Shown here: positions 17,906-26,483 of the stretch, in pieces
How the letters are laid out: each line of letters starts with the position of its first letter
Position numbering within the stretch: the stretch's first letter is position 1
NCBI GenBank assembly: GCA_009929855.1
Contig: RZZN01000009.1
Coordinates: 1-64,000, forward strand
DNA: 64,000 nt
Direction: 5' to 3'
Origin: Gammaproteobacteria bacterium
GTDB taxonomy: Bacteria > Pseudomonadota > Gammaproteobacteria > Chromatiales > Chromatiaceae
Made by a program: the position numbers and the translations under genes
The notes under the pieces: generated by a model
Seen by the model: only the letters and a program-made list of their open reading frames with translations
Databases searched by the model: none
Told to the model about the DNA's origin: nothing

Positions 17906-18700
17906 ATGCTGCATTTCATCGCCGATCTGCCCTTCTGGACCGCATTGCCAATCGGCATCCTGATCGCCGGCGGGATGGGTGTCCTGATCGCCGAGTCGCT
18001 GTGTCGAGTGCGATCGCCGGCCTGGCAAACCGCGTTCAGGACGATCCAAGCGACCTTGGTGAGTCCGCTGATGGTGGCCTATGCGATCTTTGCCGTGATC
18101 ATCATCAACACCAGCTGGCACAACCATCAGAGCGCGGTGCGCGCCGCGCATGCCGAGGATTTCGCCATACGGCACCTCCATTCGCACATGCCCGCCGCCG
18201 GGATCGGCCCGGCACTCCTCGCGCGCTATGTCCAGTCGGTGATCGAACAGGAGTGGACGAGCATGCACGTGAGCCATGAGCATCCGGCCACCACCCAAGC
18301 ACTGCTGGATCTGCGCGCATGGATCCTGGCGCCGGACATCCCCTATGCCAACTCGCTGAGCGAACGCTTCTTTCACGAAACATTCCACGAGGTCGTGGAG
18401 GCCAGGCAGCAGCGCCTGAGCATCAGCCGTCAAGAGATCCCCGAGATCCTCTGGGCCGCGCTGGGGATCTGCTCAGTGGTCGTCCTGAGCGGAGTGGCGA
18501 TGGCACATGCCCACAATCGTCGCACCGCCTGGATGATGGTCAGCCTCTATGGCACCATCATTGGCGTCATGGTCGTCTCGATCCTCGAGATCTATCATCC
18601 CTACTCAGGCTCGGTCGTCGTCACCCCCGAGTCCCTCGAGCTCTTGCTGGACCGGATCGAGGAGACGCTCACCATCGGCATGGATTCGCGTCGCTCTTGA
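17906..18700 (+). CDS. DUF4239 (bestrophin-like) membrane protein
   Basis: A 264-residue protein with four hydrophobic segments: two near the N-terminus (residues about 12-30 and 50-68) and two near the C-terminus (about 187-203 and 212-230). They are separated by a long helical soluble region with paired conserved-looking residues (ERFFHETFHEVVEARQQRL). The layout and the end motif IYHPYSGSVVVTPESLE match the DUF4239 bestrophin-like family, whose function is not firmly known; anion channel activity has been suggested from the fold. It is separated by 148 bases from the kinase gene and converges with gspD. Confidence 0.8.
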   Translation: MLHFIADLPFWTALPIGILIAGGMGVLIAESLCRVRSPAWQTAFRTIQATLVSPLMVAYAIFAVIIINTSWHNHQSAVRAAHAEDFAIRHLHSHMPAAGIGPALLARYVQSVIEQEWTSMHVSHEHPATTQALLDLRAWILAPDIPYANSLSERFFHETFHEVVEARQQRLSISRQEIPEILWAALGICSVVVLSGVAMAHAHNRRTAWMMVSLYGTIIGVMVVSILEIYHPYSGSVVVTPESLELLLDRIEETLTIGMDSRRS

Positions 18701-18709
18701 GTCTTTTCA

Positions 18710-18761
18710 AATCGGGGTTGCGCAAGCCCCATGCGCATTCGATCAAGCCGTCACCCCGATT
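18710..18761. terminator. Possible bidirectional terminator hairpin
   Basis: The arms AATCGGGGT (18710-18718) and ACCCCGATT (18753-18761) are perfect complements around a 34-base loop that itself contains GGGG and CCCC. They lie between the convergent DUF4239 gene and gspD, and the right arm touches the gspD stop codon. There is a TTTT tract before the structure on the plus strand and an A/T-rich end on the minus strand. A role as a shared transcription end is inferred. Confidence 0.35.
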
Positions 18762-20998
18762 CAGAACTTCATCTGCAGACCCCGCACCTTGTTGCGGAAG
18801 TCGTCATTGACCGTCTCGATGTCCTGATCATTGGCCATCACCCTCGGCGTGAGCACCACGACCAGCTCGGTGCGTTTGGAATCGCGACTGCGCTGCCCAA
18901 AGAGTGGCCCGAGGAAGGGCAGGTTGTAGAGCCCAGGCACACCCGTGTTGGTCGTGCTCTGTTGATTCTGGATCAGGCCACCGAGGACCACGGATTGGTT
19001 GGAGCGCACTGCGACCGAGCTGGTGATGTTGCGGGTCGAGATGGTCGGTGAGTCGATACCGGAGGTCTTTTCAGTGTCGACTGTGCTGACCTCCTGCTCG
19101 ATCTCCATTTGTACCAGTCCGCCAGGCGTGACCCGCGGCTTGACGGTGAGCATCACGCCGGTCGGTTTGTATTGGATCGTATTGAAGGTGCGATCGATCT
19201 CGGAAAGGCCGGTTTGGGTCGAGGTGGCGATCGGCACCTCCTTGCCGACCTGGATCTTCGCGGTCTGATTGTCTCGGACCATGACCGATGGCGAGGAGAG
19301 CACATTGAGCAGGTTGTCGGTCGCCAAGGCACTCAGCGCCGCGCGGATCGTATCCGGTCGGCTGATCACCGCCCAGTTGAAGCCCGGGAAGGTCATGCTG
19401 ACGTTGGCGCTGTCGCCCGTGCTCAGGCTGAACTGGCTGCGTTGGCTCTCGGTGGCGAGACCGAAGAAGTTCCACTGGACGCCATATCTGAGGTTACCGG
19501 TGAGGCTGATCTCCACGATGGTCGCCTCGACCAGGACCTGCAAGGGAACGATGTCGAGCTGCTTGAGCGCGTCCAACACCTTCTTGTAGTCACGTGGACT
19601 GGAGCGAATCAACAATGAGTTGTTGGTGGGATCGGCCACGATACTGAGTGGTGAAGACAGCTCCATCTGGCGTGAGGAGGCGCGAGGCGTGGCCGGTTGT
19701 GTCTGACCCCCGGCACCACCGCCATCCGTGCCGCCATCACCGCTGGAGCCGATGGTGGAGGTTCCCAGACCAGGCGCAACGCCGCCGACCGGGGCCGAGC
19801 GCGTGCCCCCCTCGCCACCACCAAAGAGCTGCGAAAGCGTATCGGCCAGGTTCTCGGCATCCCCATGACGAACGCGATAGACAAAGAGTCGCTCGGCGGC
19901 ATCCCCGGTGGCCTCGGCCATGTCCAGTCGCTCGATCCAATTGCGCGCCTGGGCCAGATAGCTCGCCTGCGGCGAGACCACGAGCAATGCGTTGGCGCTT
20001 TCCACTGGAACGAAACGGAACAATCCCTTGAACGGATTCCCGGTCTCGTCCGCCAGCAGGCTCTGGAGCTGGTTGACGACCTCGTTGGCCTTGGCATATT
20101 CCAGCACGAAGAACCCGACCGAGAGGCCCCTCATCCAATCCACGTCGAAGACGCGGATGGTATCGAGGAGATTGCCCATCTCGGGGCTGGTCCCAGCGAT
20201 CACCAACAGGTTGCGCAGTGCGTCGACGCGGATGATGCTGCCCTCGGGCGCCAGCGGCTGGAGGATGCTGTTCATCTCCTCCACACCGATGTATTGCAGC
20301 GGGACGACCTGCACGCTGTAGCCCTCGGGCAAGGCGCGGCTCGACTCGCCAAGCTGCGGGACGACTCGGCCTTGGATGGCATTGGCGAGCGGGACGACCT
20401 CGTAGGTGCCTCCCGAATAGACGATCGCCGCGTTGTTCATGCGCAGCAGGGTCTCGAGGGTCGGCAGCAGATGCTCACGGCGCAGCGGTCGCCCGGTCTG
20501 CAGGGAGGTCACGCCCTGCACGGCTGGGTGCAGGACATAATTGACCTGAAGCAGGTCGCCGAGGATGACCTTGACCACCTCGCGGATATCGGTGCCGTCG
20601 AAGTTGAGCGTCACGTCGCCCGGTGCCGTTTCGACACTGGGTGGACTGATCGAGCGCACGAAGGTGCCCGTACCGCGTTGCAGGGATTCGGTGGGTTTCG
20701 CGCCGTCGGCGGTCTCGTCACGCAGGGCGATCGCGGTCGCTTCCGTTTCATCGAGTGCCTGGGTGCGCGCGCGCCCCCCCATGGGAGATCCATCGGTCTG
20801 CATGTCGTCGATGCGCAGGGTGGGATCCCAGTAGGCGCGCTCGCAGCCGCTGATCATGGTCAGGAGGCATGCGGCAATGATCACCGCGGACCAGCGGCCC
20901 ACTTGCCGAGCGGGCGCATGACGCCGAGTGGGGCCTGGCAGCATCATTGCTGGCCCCTGGCTGGTCGATCCGTGCATTCTAAGAGTCGTCTCGGTCAT
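18761..20998 (-). CDS. gspD: Type II secretion secretin GspD, with lipobox
   Basis: A 745-residue outer-membrane secretin. After an N-terminal basic stretch, a lipoprotein-type signal ends in LLTMISGC (Cys52), so the protein may be lipidated. N0 begins at about residue 125 (VTLNFDGTDIREVVKVIL), followed by N1 and N2 and by N3, which carries a Gly/Ser-rich insert (about 395-445). The secretin core follows with LLNVLSSPSVMVRDNQTA and VPGLYNLPFLGPLFGQR. It forms the channel for folded exoproteins. It is the last gene of the gsp operon and its ATG overlaps the previous stop (ATGA). Confidence 0.96.
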   Translation of the reverse strand: MTETTLRMHGSTSQGPAMMLPGPTRRHAPARQVGRWSAVIIAACLLTMISGCERAYWDPTLRIDDMQTDGSPMGGRARTQALDETEATAIALRDETADGAKPTESLQRGTGTFVRSISPPSVETAPGDVTLNFDGTDIREVVKVILGDLLQVNYVLHPAVQGVTSLQTGRPLRREHLLPTLETLLRMNNAAIVYSGGTYEVVPLANAIQGRVVPQLGESSRALPEGYSVQVVPLQYIGVEEMNSILQPLAPEGSIIRVDALRNLLVIAGTSPEMGNLLDTIRVFDVDWMRGLSVGFFVLEYAKANEVVNQLQSLLADETGNPFKGLFRFVPVESANALLVVSPQASYLAQARNWIERLDMAEATGDAAERLFVYRVRHGDAENLADTLSQLFGGGEGGTRSAPVGGVAPGLGTSTIGSSGDGGTDGGGAGGQTQPATPRASSRQMELSSPLSIVADPTNNSLLIRSSPRDYKKVLDALKQLDIVPLQVLVEATIVEISLTGNLRYGVQWNFFGLATESQRSQFSLSTGDSANVSMTFPGFNWAVISRPDTIRAALSALATDNLLNVLSSPSVMVRDNQTAKIQVGKEVPIATSTQTGLSEIDRTFNTIQYKPTGVMLTVKPRVTPGGLVQMEIEQEVSTVDTEKTSGIDSPTISTRNITSSVAVRSNQSVVLGGLIQNQQSTTNTGVPGLYNLPFLGPLFGQRSRDSKRTELVVVLTPRVMANDQDIETVNDDFRNKVRGLQMKF

Positions 20999-21582
20999 TG
21001 TTGCTGGGCATCGGCGCGTGGCAACCCTCGCGGTGGGCGACGCGGGATCGGGGCGGGCGGTGGGGTTTCGGCGATTGGTGTTCTGGGCCCGTAATCACGC
21101 AATATTAGCGTATTACGCTCACCCTGTCGCTCCAGCAGGAGACGATCCGGGAGGATGTCCTGGACCGACCAGCCGGCGAGGTCATCGCCGATGCGCAAGC
21201 GCAGCACCTTGGGTTGACTCGGATCCTTGACCCAGGCGGCGACCAGTGACGGGGTGATGATGACGGCACTGAGATCCATCCCATCGAGCGAGGTGACGAC
21301 CGAGGGCTCGCTGATGGGCTCCGAGGTCTCGTCGGTGAGATCTTCGGGGCGTCGGTCCGGTCGAAACAGTGGACGCTCGATCATGCTCGCGAAGCCTTCC
21401 TTGGGCTCGGGTGGACGCAGCTCGATGAGTGCATCCGGTTGGCCGGGATCGGCACTCGCGTCAACCATTGTGGGATCCGGCTCGCTGCCCGTGCTCGTGG
21501 GCTGGGGCGGCCAATCACGCCATTGCAGTAGGAGCGCGCCAAGCAGCGCCGCGAGCACGAGTGTCGGTATCCAGCGTCTCAC
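20995..21582 (-). CDS. Type II secretion GspC/GspN-like inner-membrane protein
   Basis: A 195-residue protein with one N-terminal membrane segment (WIPTLVLAALLGALLL), a Pro- and acid-rich linker with ERPLFRPDRRP, and a beta-rich domain (about residues 95-165; LSAVIITPSLVAAWV, LRIGDDLAGWSVQDI, LLLERQGERNTLIL). That domain resembles the homology region of GspC, which contacts the secretin. There is no PDZ domain, so it is a short, GspC-like protein of the kind annotated as GspN in some systems. The ends overlap gspM and gspD by 4 bases each. It is likely the link between inner-membrane platform and secretin. Confidence 0.75.
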   Translation of the reverse strand: MRRWIPTLVLAALLGALLLQWRDWPPQPTSTGSEPDPTMVDASADPGQPDALIELRPPEPKEGFASMIERPLFRPDRRPEDLTDETSEPISEPSVVTSLDGMDLSAVIITPSLVAAWVKDPSQPKVLRLRIGDDLAGWSVQDILPDRLLLERQGERNTLILRDYGPRTPIAETPPPAPIPRRPPRGLPRADAQQQ

Positions 21583-22193
21583 GACTCGCCTCCCAGTGTG
21601 AAACCGAAGACGTCGAGCCGGATCGTCAGCTCGCCGCCAGCGTTGGGCATGGGACGCCGGATCTGGCGCGCTCGCGGACCCACCGCGGGCGGCATGACAC
21701 GCGCCGAGGAGCGCACCGAGACCTGCTCGACGAACAAGAAGGGACGGGCCTGTTCGATCTCGTAGAGGACGTCGAGCAGGGTCTCGGTGGTCCCCTGGAT
21801 CTGGGTGCGCACACGTACGCGCGAGGGCTGCTCATCGGGCAGCTCAGGGAGCAGCTGGGTGCTGATCAGTCGCCCCTCGGCCGCGGTCACGATGTCTTGA
21901 ATCCGCTGCTGTAGCTGGGCACCCGCGAGGGCGGCGGTTCCGGCATCGAAGTAGTAGGCCTTGAAGGTATCGTTGGCCCGGACTCGGTCGATCTCGGCGC
22001 GCAGCGCTGGCAGGGTTCCGATCATGCGTCGGAAGCGTGTCAACTGGTCAGAGCGCTCCTCGATCGCGGTGGTCAAGGTCTGCATCTGGCTATTCCAGTA
22101 GAGCGCGAGCGCGCCGATGACGAGCAGCGGCGCGAGGATGAGCGTCAGACCCACCAGAATGCAGAGGATCCGTGAGGATCGGGGAGCGTTCAT
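21579..22193 (-). CDS. gspM: Type II secretion protein GspM
   Basis: A 204-residue protein with one N-terminal membrane helix (residues about 10-31), a heptad-like coiled coil (MQTLTTAIEERSDQLTRFR) and a periplasmic ferredoxin-like domain pattern. Position between gspL and gspC/N and this layout fit the GspM family (T2SSM_b type). GspM is part of the inner-membrane platform and interacts with GspL. It overlaps gspL by 4 bases at its start and the next gene by 4 bases at its end. Confidence 0.85.
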   Translation of the reverse strand: MNAPRSSRILCILVGLTLILAPLLVIGALALYWNSQMQTLTTAIEERSDQLTRFRRMIGTLPALRAEIDRVRANDTFKAYYFDAGTAALAGAQLQQRIQDIVTAAEGRLISTQLLPELPDEQPSRVRVRTQIQGTTETLLDVLYEIEQARPFLFVEQVSVRSSARVMPPAVGPRARQIRRPMPNAGGELTIRLDVFGFTLGGES

Positions 22194-23287
22194 CGATCGA
22201 CCGCGCGGGTCAGGCGTAGCGAGATGTTGAAACGCTCCTTGCCAGTCTGCGGCACCTGGGTCACGGGTGAGCGAAAGGAGACCTGCTCGAATCCAGGGGC
22301 CTGCTCGAGCATCCCGATCAATGCGGTCGCTTGCGCGGATTCGCCGCGAAGCTCGAGCTCTCCATTGTTATAGTCGAGTGTCTGGAGCCAGGTATCGTCG
22401 GGCAAGAGATCGGTCAGATCGCGCAGCATCAGGAGTAGATTGGGCGAGTCCCACTTCTGTTGGAGCACCGCCGTGCTGCCAAGTCGGGCCTGCTCGAGCT
22501 CTTGGCGCAGATCGTCCACGGCGACCGCCTCGGCGCGGGCCTGCCGCAGATCCTCATCCAGCGCGAGCAGGATCTGATTGCGCTGCCAGAGTGGACCGAC
22601 CAGGAGCGCGACGACCAGACCTGCAGCCGCGACCCAGAGCAAGCGGTCCCAACGCAACAGCTCGAGCCGGCGTACCGGCCGTTCAGCGGGGGGCAACAGG
22701 TTGGCCGTGGGCCAGGCCCCCGGCCAGGCAACCCGATCGACCGGCGCGCCAGCTTCGCGCAACCGCCGAATCCAACCTTCGGTCAGATCACGTCGACAGA
22801 TGGCAAGATCGATGCTCAAGCGTGGCGCACCCTTGGGCGCCGGGCGGGGCGTAAAGTCGTAGAGGACGTCCGCGGCTTGAAAGGGGGAGAGTCGATCGAG
22901 CTCGTAGCGCATCACCTGCGCCAGATTCGCCTTGACCTGGGCCGGCAGTGAGACGGTTCGCAGCAGGACCGAGCCCGCGGGCATCATCAAGACCCGGGTC
23001 GGGCGACGGCCCGGCGTGGGGCCAGCGAGATCGGGAAGCTGGATGGCGCCCTCGAGCTCGAGCGCTCCGACCGACTCGCGATCCTCTCCGGATACCAAGA
23101 CGAGCTGCGCGGCGCTCTCCGACACTTCGATGAGTAGACGGCGGTCACGGCGCGCGAGGATCCGGCGCAAACGCCCCGGCAAGCAGGCCATGAAGAACTG
23201 GCGCACCCGTTCCAACGCATCGTCAAGATCCGCCAAGACTCCGGATGGCAGCGGACGCAGGAAGGAGGGGCGAGCGAGGAAGGCCAT
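22190..23287 (-). CDS. gspL: Type II secretion protein GspL
   Basis: A 365-residue protein with a cytoplasmic actin-like N-terminal half (LLIEVSESAAQLVLV, VLMMPAGSVLLRTVSLP), one membrane helix (about residues 213-232, LLWVAAAGLVVALLVGPL) and a periplasmic PilN-like domain. GspL recruits the ATPase GspE to the inner membrane and binds GspM. The order K-L-M and an ATGA overlap with gspM support the assignment. An 87-base gap separates it from gspK. Confidence 0.88.
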   Translation of the reverse strand: MAFLARPSFLRPLPSGVLADLDDALERVRQFFMACLPGRLRRILARRDRRLLIEVSESAAQLVLVSGEDRESVGALELEGAIQLPDLAGPTPGRRPTRVLMMPAGSVLLRTVSLPAQVKANLAQVMRYELDRLSPFQAADVLYDFTPRPAPKGAPRLSIDLAICRRDLTEGWIRRLREAGAPVDRVAWPGAWPTANLLPPAERPVRRLELLRWDRLLWVAAAGLVVALLVGPLWQRNQILLALDEDLRQARAEAVAVDDLRQELEQARLGSTAVLQQKWDSPNLLLMLRDLTDLLPDDTWLQTLDYNNGELELRGESAQATALIGMLEQAPGFEQVSFRSPVTQVPQTGKERFNISLRLTRAVDR

Positions 23288-23374
23288 GGGCGAGAGTATC
23301 CTTGTATGGGCGGTCAGCGATCGTTCATGGAGACTGCTTTGAAAGTTTACGTCTTGGCATTGGGCGCGCGCTAG

Positions 23375-24286
23375 TCAAGTCGCGTCCGCGCTGTCGACCT
23401 CCGAGGCGCCGCCGCTCAGACCGAGCCGGCGCCAGCGCAGTCGATAGGGCGGCTGGAGACCGGGCATGATCTCCAACAAGGCCTCCATGCCGCGTCCCCC
23501 GCCCTGCTGGCTGCTCTCGGTGACTTGAATCCGATAGAGTGGACCGCCCCGGTCGACGAAGCCCGCTTCAGTGGCATCGTCGAACAAGGGCGCATCGCGC
23601 TCGGCGACAAGCACGGTGGCGTCCTCGAGTGAGATCCCCTGGATGGCCGCCAGTGCGAGAGGTGAGGCGAAGCGCTCGTCGAAGCTCAGACCCTCCATGT
23701 CCACGCTGATCTCTGGTGCAAGCCGCCGATAGAGCTCGGGGGTCATACCGAGCACTTGCAACAACTCATCGGCGACCACGAAGGGCGCATCCTTGGCCCC
23801 GAGCGCGCGCCCGGCTTGCAGATAGTCCGAATCCTCCGCGCCATTGAGCTGATTGAGATCATCCTCGTCACGCCAGTCCAAGATGGCCGAGGCGAGCGCG
23901 GTCGCAGTGTCATCGTCGGCGCCGAGCAGACCGAGCAGCCCCGTCAAGGTCTCGGAGGAGGCTTGATTGAGATCGATCCGCGAGGCCTCGTTGAAGATCC
24001 GAACGGTCAGATCGATGCCGTCGAAACGCCAAGGGTGGGCGACCCCATTGGGTAGCCAGGTCGCGACCTCGGGCGCGCTGGTGTCTGGTGGCGGCAAGCT
24101 CAGAACGAGCGCCGCATAGGCGATCGCCGCATCCGCGGCGGCGCGAAAACGTGCGGCCGAGACATGGGTCTCGCTCAACGCCGTTTCGGTGCGCTGGGTG
24201 GTCGTCAGGCCCATGGCCATGATGGTCAGGAGTGACAGCACCCATAGGACCAGGACGAGGGCGATACCGTGCTGATGTTGCCGCAT
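23375..24286 (-). CDS. gspK: Type II secretion minor pseudopilin GspK
   Basis: A 303-residue pseudopilin. A short positively charged leader is followed by the hydrophobic segment GIALVLVLWVLSLLTIMAMG, which lacks the Glu5 of other pseudopilins, as is normal for GspK. The large globular domain contains the SAM-like repeats usual for the family (LDWRDEDDLNQLNGAEDSDY). GspK sits at the tip of the pseudopilus with GspI and GspJ, whose genes are directly upstream. Confidence 0.92.
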   Translation of the reverse strand: MRQHQHGIALVLVLWVLSLLTIMAMGLTTTQRTETALSETHVSAARFRAAADAAIAYAALVLSLPPPDTSAPEVATWLPNGVAHPWRFDGIDLTVRIFNEASRIDLNQASSETLTGLLGLLGADDDTATALASAILDWRDEDDLNQLNGAEDSDYLQAGRALGAKDAPFVVADELLQVLGMTPELYRRLAPEISVDMEGLSFDERFASPLALAAIQGISLEDATVLVAERDAPLFDDATEAGFVDRGGPLYRIQVTESSQQGGGRGMEALLEIMPGLQPPYRLRWRRLGLSGGASEVDSADAT

Positions 24287-24304
24287 GCTGGAGCGTTCAC
24301 ATGT

Positions 24305-25015
24305 CTAGAATGAGCGCCCGGGCAGCGCAACGATGAGATCGGGCCATGACTGAGCCGTGGTTCCAAGCTCGATCCGAACCAGATTCGGCAGGCCGGATTG
24401 ACCCACCCATTCTTCGTGCCAATCGGGTTCGGTGTCACCATCGAGCAGGCCGAAATAGGTGATCGCGAAGACATCGAGATGATCGATCATGAGGGTCTGG
24501 CCGAACGCACCGGATGCCAGGTCGAGGTCCACTGGTGTCGCGCGCGAGAAGTACTCCGAGGACGCGTCGAGGGAGGTCCAGGGCGGGATGTCGCCACCGC
24601 CCTCCAGCACCTCTGGATGCACCAGCCAGCGGGTCAAGATCAAGGACTCACTCTCGCCATTGGGAACGCGCTCGAATCGCAATAGATAGAGTCCGGGCAT
24701 TCCGACATGCTCGGACAAGGGCGCGGCAAGCTCCAGTCGATCCGCCAGACCAGTGAATGAGGAAACGATCCGCTCCTCCTGCTTGAGCGAGACGTAACGT
24801 GCCTGACTCAGGCTCGACAACAGGAAATCACGCGTTCCGCGCATCGCTGAGACCCGTTCCGAAACGGCGTCCACGCCCTCCCAGGCGCGCGCGCCGAGAC
24901 GCAATCCGGAGAACAGCATCAGCGCGATGAGGCTGACGATCGCCAAGGCGATCAGCAATTCGACCAGCGTGAACCCGCGCGCTGGATGGCATCTGACACC
25001 GGCATGCATCTCCAT
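24305..25015 (-). CDS. gspJ: Type II secretion minor pseudopilin GspJ
   Basis: A 236-residue pseudopilin with leader MEMHAGVRCHPARG followed by the prepilin cleavage motif G-FTLVELLIALAIV. The prepilin peptidase would cut after the Gly and methylate the Phe. The size and the C-terminal globular region (ITYFGLLDGDTEPDW) fit GspJ. It lies between gspI and gspK in an uninterrupted operon. Confidence 0.9.
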   Translation of the reverse strand: MEMHAGVRCHPARGFTLVELLIALAIVSLIALMLFSGLRLGARAWEGVDAVSERVSAMRGTRDFLLSSLSQARYVSLKQEERIVSSFTGLADRLELAAPLSEHVGMPGLYLLRFERVPNGESESLILTRWLVHPEVLEGGGDIPPWTSLDASSEYFSRATPVDLDLASGAFGQTLMIDHLDVFAITYFGLLDGDTEPDWHEEWVGQSGLPNLVRIELGTTAQSWPDLIVALPGRSF

Positions 25016-25031
25016 GCTCTGCTGTGTCCGA

Positions 25032-25442
25032 TCAGAACGACTCGCCCAAACGGAGCGTCGAGAGGGTCACCCGGCGCGCCTGCTCGCCGTCCTGCCACAG
25101 CACTGTCGCGGTGACCCGGTAAGGTCGCATCAGAGGCTCGGCGGCGCCAAACTCATCGCCGAGTGTCAGCGCGGTGATGCTGATCTCCCAGGCCATCCCG
25201 TCCTCCGGCTCGCCCGAGAGGACCCCTTCAGCGAGCGTGACATCCAGCACGTCGATCCCATTGAGCTTGGATTCGGCGAGCGATGCGGCGCGGCTGTACT
25301 GGGCCGAGAGCACCGTGGCACGCGCGGCCTGCGAGAAGATCTGCATCAGCACGCCGAGCGAGATGGCCAGGATCGCAAAGGCGACCAAGACCTCGAGCAG
25401 GGAGAAGCCGCGCTGCGCCCGCTGGAGGCGATCGCGTTTCAT
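25032..25442 (-). CDS. gspI: Type II secretion minor pseudopilin GspI
   Basis: A 136-residue pseudopilin with leader MKRDRLQRAQRG and the cleavage-methylation motif G-FSLLEVLVAFAIL. The short C-terminal domain ends in RPYRVTATVLWQDGEQARRVTLSTLRL, a strand pattern typical of GspI. It seeds the pseudopilus tip with GspJ and GspK. Its start overlaps the end of gspH by 4 bases. Confidence 0.9.
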   Translation of the reverse strand: MKRDRLQRAQRGFSLLEVLVAFAILAISLGVLMQIFSQAARATVLSAQYSRAASLAESKLNGIDVLDVTLAEGVLSGEPEDGMAWEISITALTLGDEFGAAEPLMRPYRVTATVLWQDGEQARRVTLSTLRLGESF

Positions 25443-25897
25443 TCAGGCTCCCACGCGGCCATGCGGGCATGCCCGGTCAGCCAATTGACCCCGATCTGAT
25501 AGCCTGAGTCGCCATGGGCGAGGAGCACGCGCCCGCCGGTCGAGCTGCCATCGGCAAAGAAACGGATCGCCCCGCGCTGCTCATCGAGCATCTCGCGCTC
25601 GGCCGCCTCCAGACTCAGATCAAGGCGCCGGGGGAGCGTCAGGGGACGGTGTCCAGGAATCTCCAGGCGATGCTCCTGCACATCGATGATCAGGGCGATA
25701 CTGCGGCCTTGTCGGATCGCAACCTCGCGGGTCAAACGCAAGCTGGCGAGTGTGCGGCGGGCGGCGGCCTTCATCTCGACTCCGGGCATGGCGGCGGAGA
25801 TCAGTGGTGGCACGGCGGCCATCGCCATGGCGGCGATGGCCAAGACGACCAGCAGCTCGACCAAGGTGAAACCGCGTGCCTGGCGAATCAGTTCCAA
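25439..25897 (-). CDS. gspH: Type II secretion minor pseudopilin GspH
   Basis: A pseudopilin with the motif RG-FTLVELLVVLAIAAMAM. The best start is a TTG at 25897, giving the leader MELIRQARG of normal length and overlapping the end of gspG by 10 bases. A longer reading to 26011 would place 46 untypical residues before the motif, inside gspG. The domain carries a conserved-looking RQGRSIALIID stretch common in GspH/FimT proteins. GspH bridges the major pilin fibre and the tip. Confidence 0.85.
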   Translation of the reverse strand: MELIRQARGFTLVELLVVLAIAAMAMAAVPPLISAAMPGVEMKAAARRTLASLRLTREVAIRQGRSIALIIDVQEHRLEIPGHRPLTLPRRLDLSLEAAEREMLDEQRGAIRFFADGSSTGGRVLLAHGDSGYQIGVNWLTGHARMAAWEPE

Positions 25898-26316
25898 CTG
25901 GTGACGTCCGCGTTCTCGCCCTCCCCGCCCTCGCGGTTGTCCGCCCCGAGTGACCAGATATCGTACGGACCGTGCTCTCCAGGTGAGCGATATTGATAGT
26001 CGAAGCCCCAAGGATCCTTGGGCACGTCGCCCTTCTTGAGATAGGGTCCGTTCCAGTTCGGCAAGTTCGGCGGACGCTCGACCAGGGCCTGGAGCCCCTC
26101 GGTCGTGGTGGGATAGCGGCCGAGCTCCAGCCGATACATATCGAGCGTGGCCGATAGGTTCTCGATCTGGAGCGCGGTGGTCTTGGTCTTGGATGAGCCG
26201 AGGAAGCCCATGACCTGTGGACCGACCAGACCGGCAAGTAGACCGAGGATGGCGAGCACCACGAGCAGCTCGACGAGTGTGAAGCCACGCTGGCGCTTTG
26301 ATTGGATGCTGGACAT
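25888..26316 (-). CDS. gspG: Type II secretion major pseudopilin GspG
   Basis: A 142-residue major pseudopilin with leader MSSIQSKRQRG, motif G-FTLVELLVVLAILGLLAGLVGP, and the family landmarks DMYRLELGRYPTTTEGLQALV, KDPWGFDYQYRSPG and a C-terminal calcium-loop region (IWSLGADNREGGEGENADVTSW). It forms the pseudopilus that pushes substrates through GspD. A 167-base gap separates it from gspF and could hold a separate promoter, but none was clear. Confidence 0.95.
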   Translation of the reverse strand: MSSIQSKRQRGFTLVELLVVLAILGLLAGLVGPQVMGFLGSSKTKTTALQIENLSATLDMYRLELGRYPTTTEGLQALVERPPNLPNWNGPYLKKGDVPKDPWGFDYQYRSPGEHGPYDIWSLGADNREGGEGENADVTSWN

Positions 26317-26483
26317 AGTTTCGAAGTGGATCTGCGTTTCGGAGTGTGGTTAGTTTATACCCAAGGCAAGCCGATGTTCGGGGACATTGCAGACGTGCCG
26401 GAGGAATCGAATGGCGGTGCGCGGCGCCATATCACGATGCTGGCGGCTTGGGTTCAAGGCAACCCGGTCGCTTGCATGCTTGG

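Noticed and set aside
19697-21094. 465-codon frame on the plus strand opposite gspD
   Set aside because: Composition is repetitive and His/Gln/Gly-rich as in antisense shadows; gspD is intact on the other strand.
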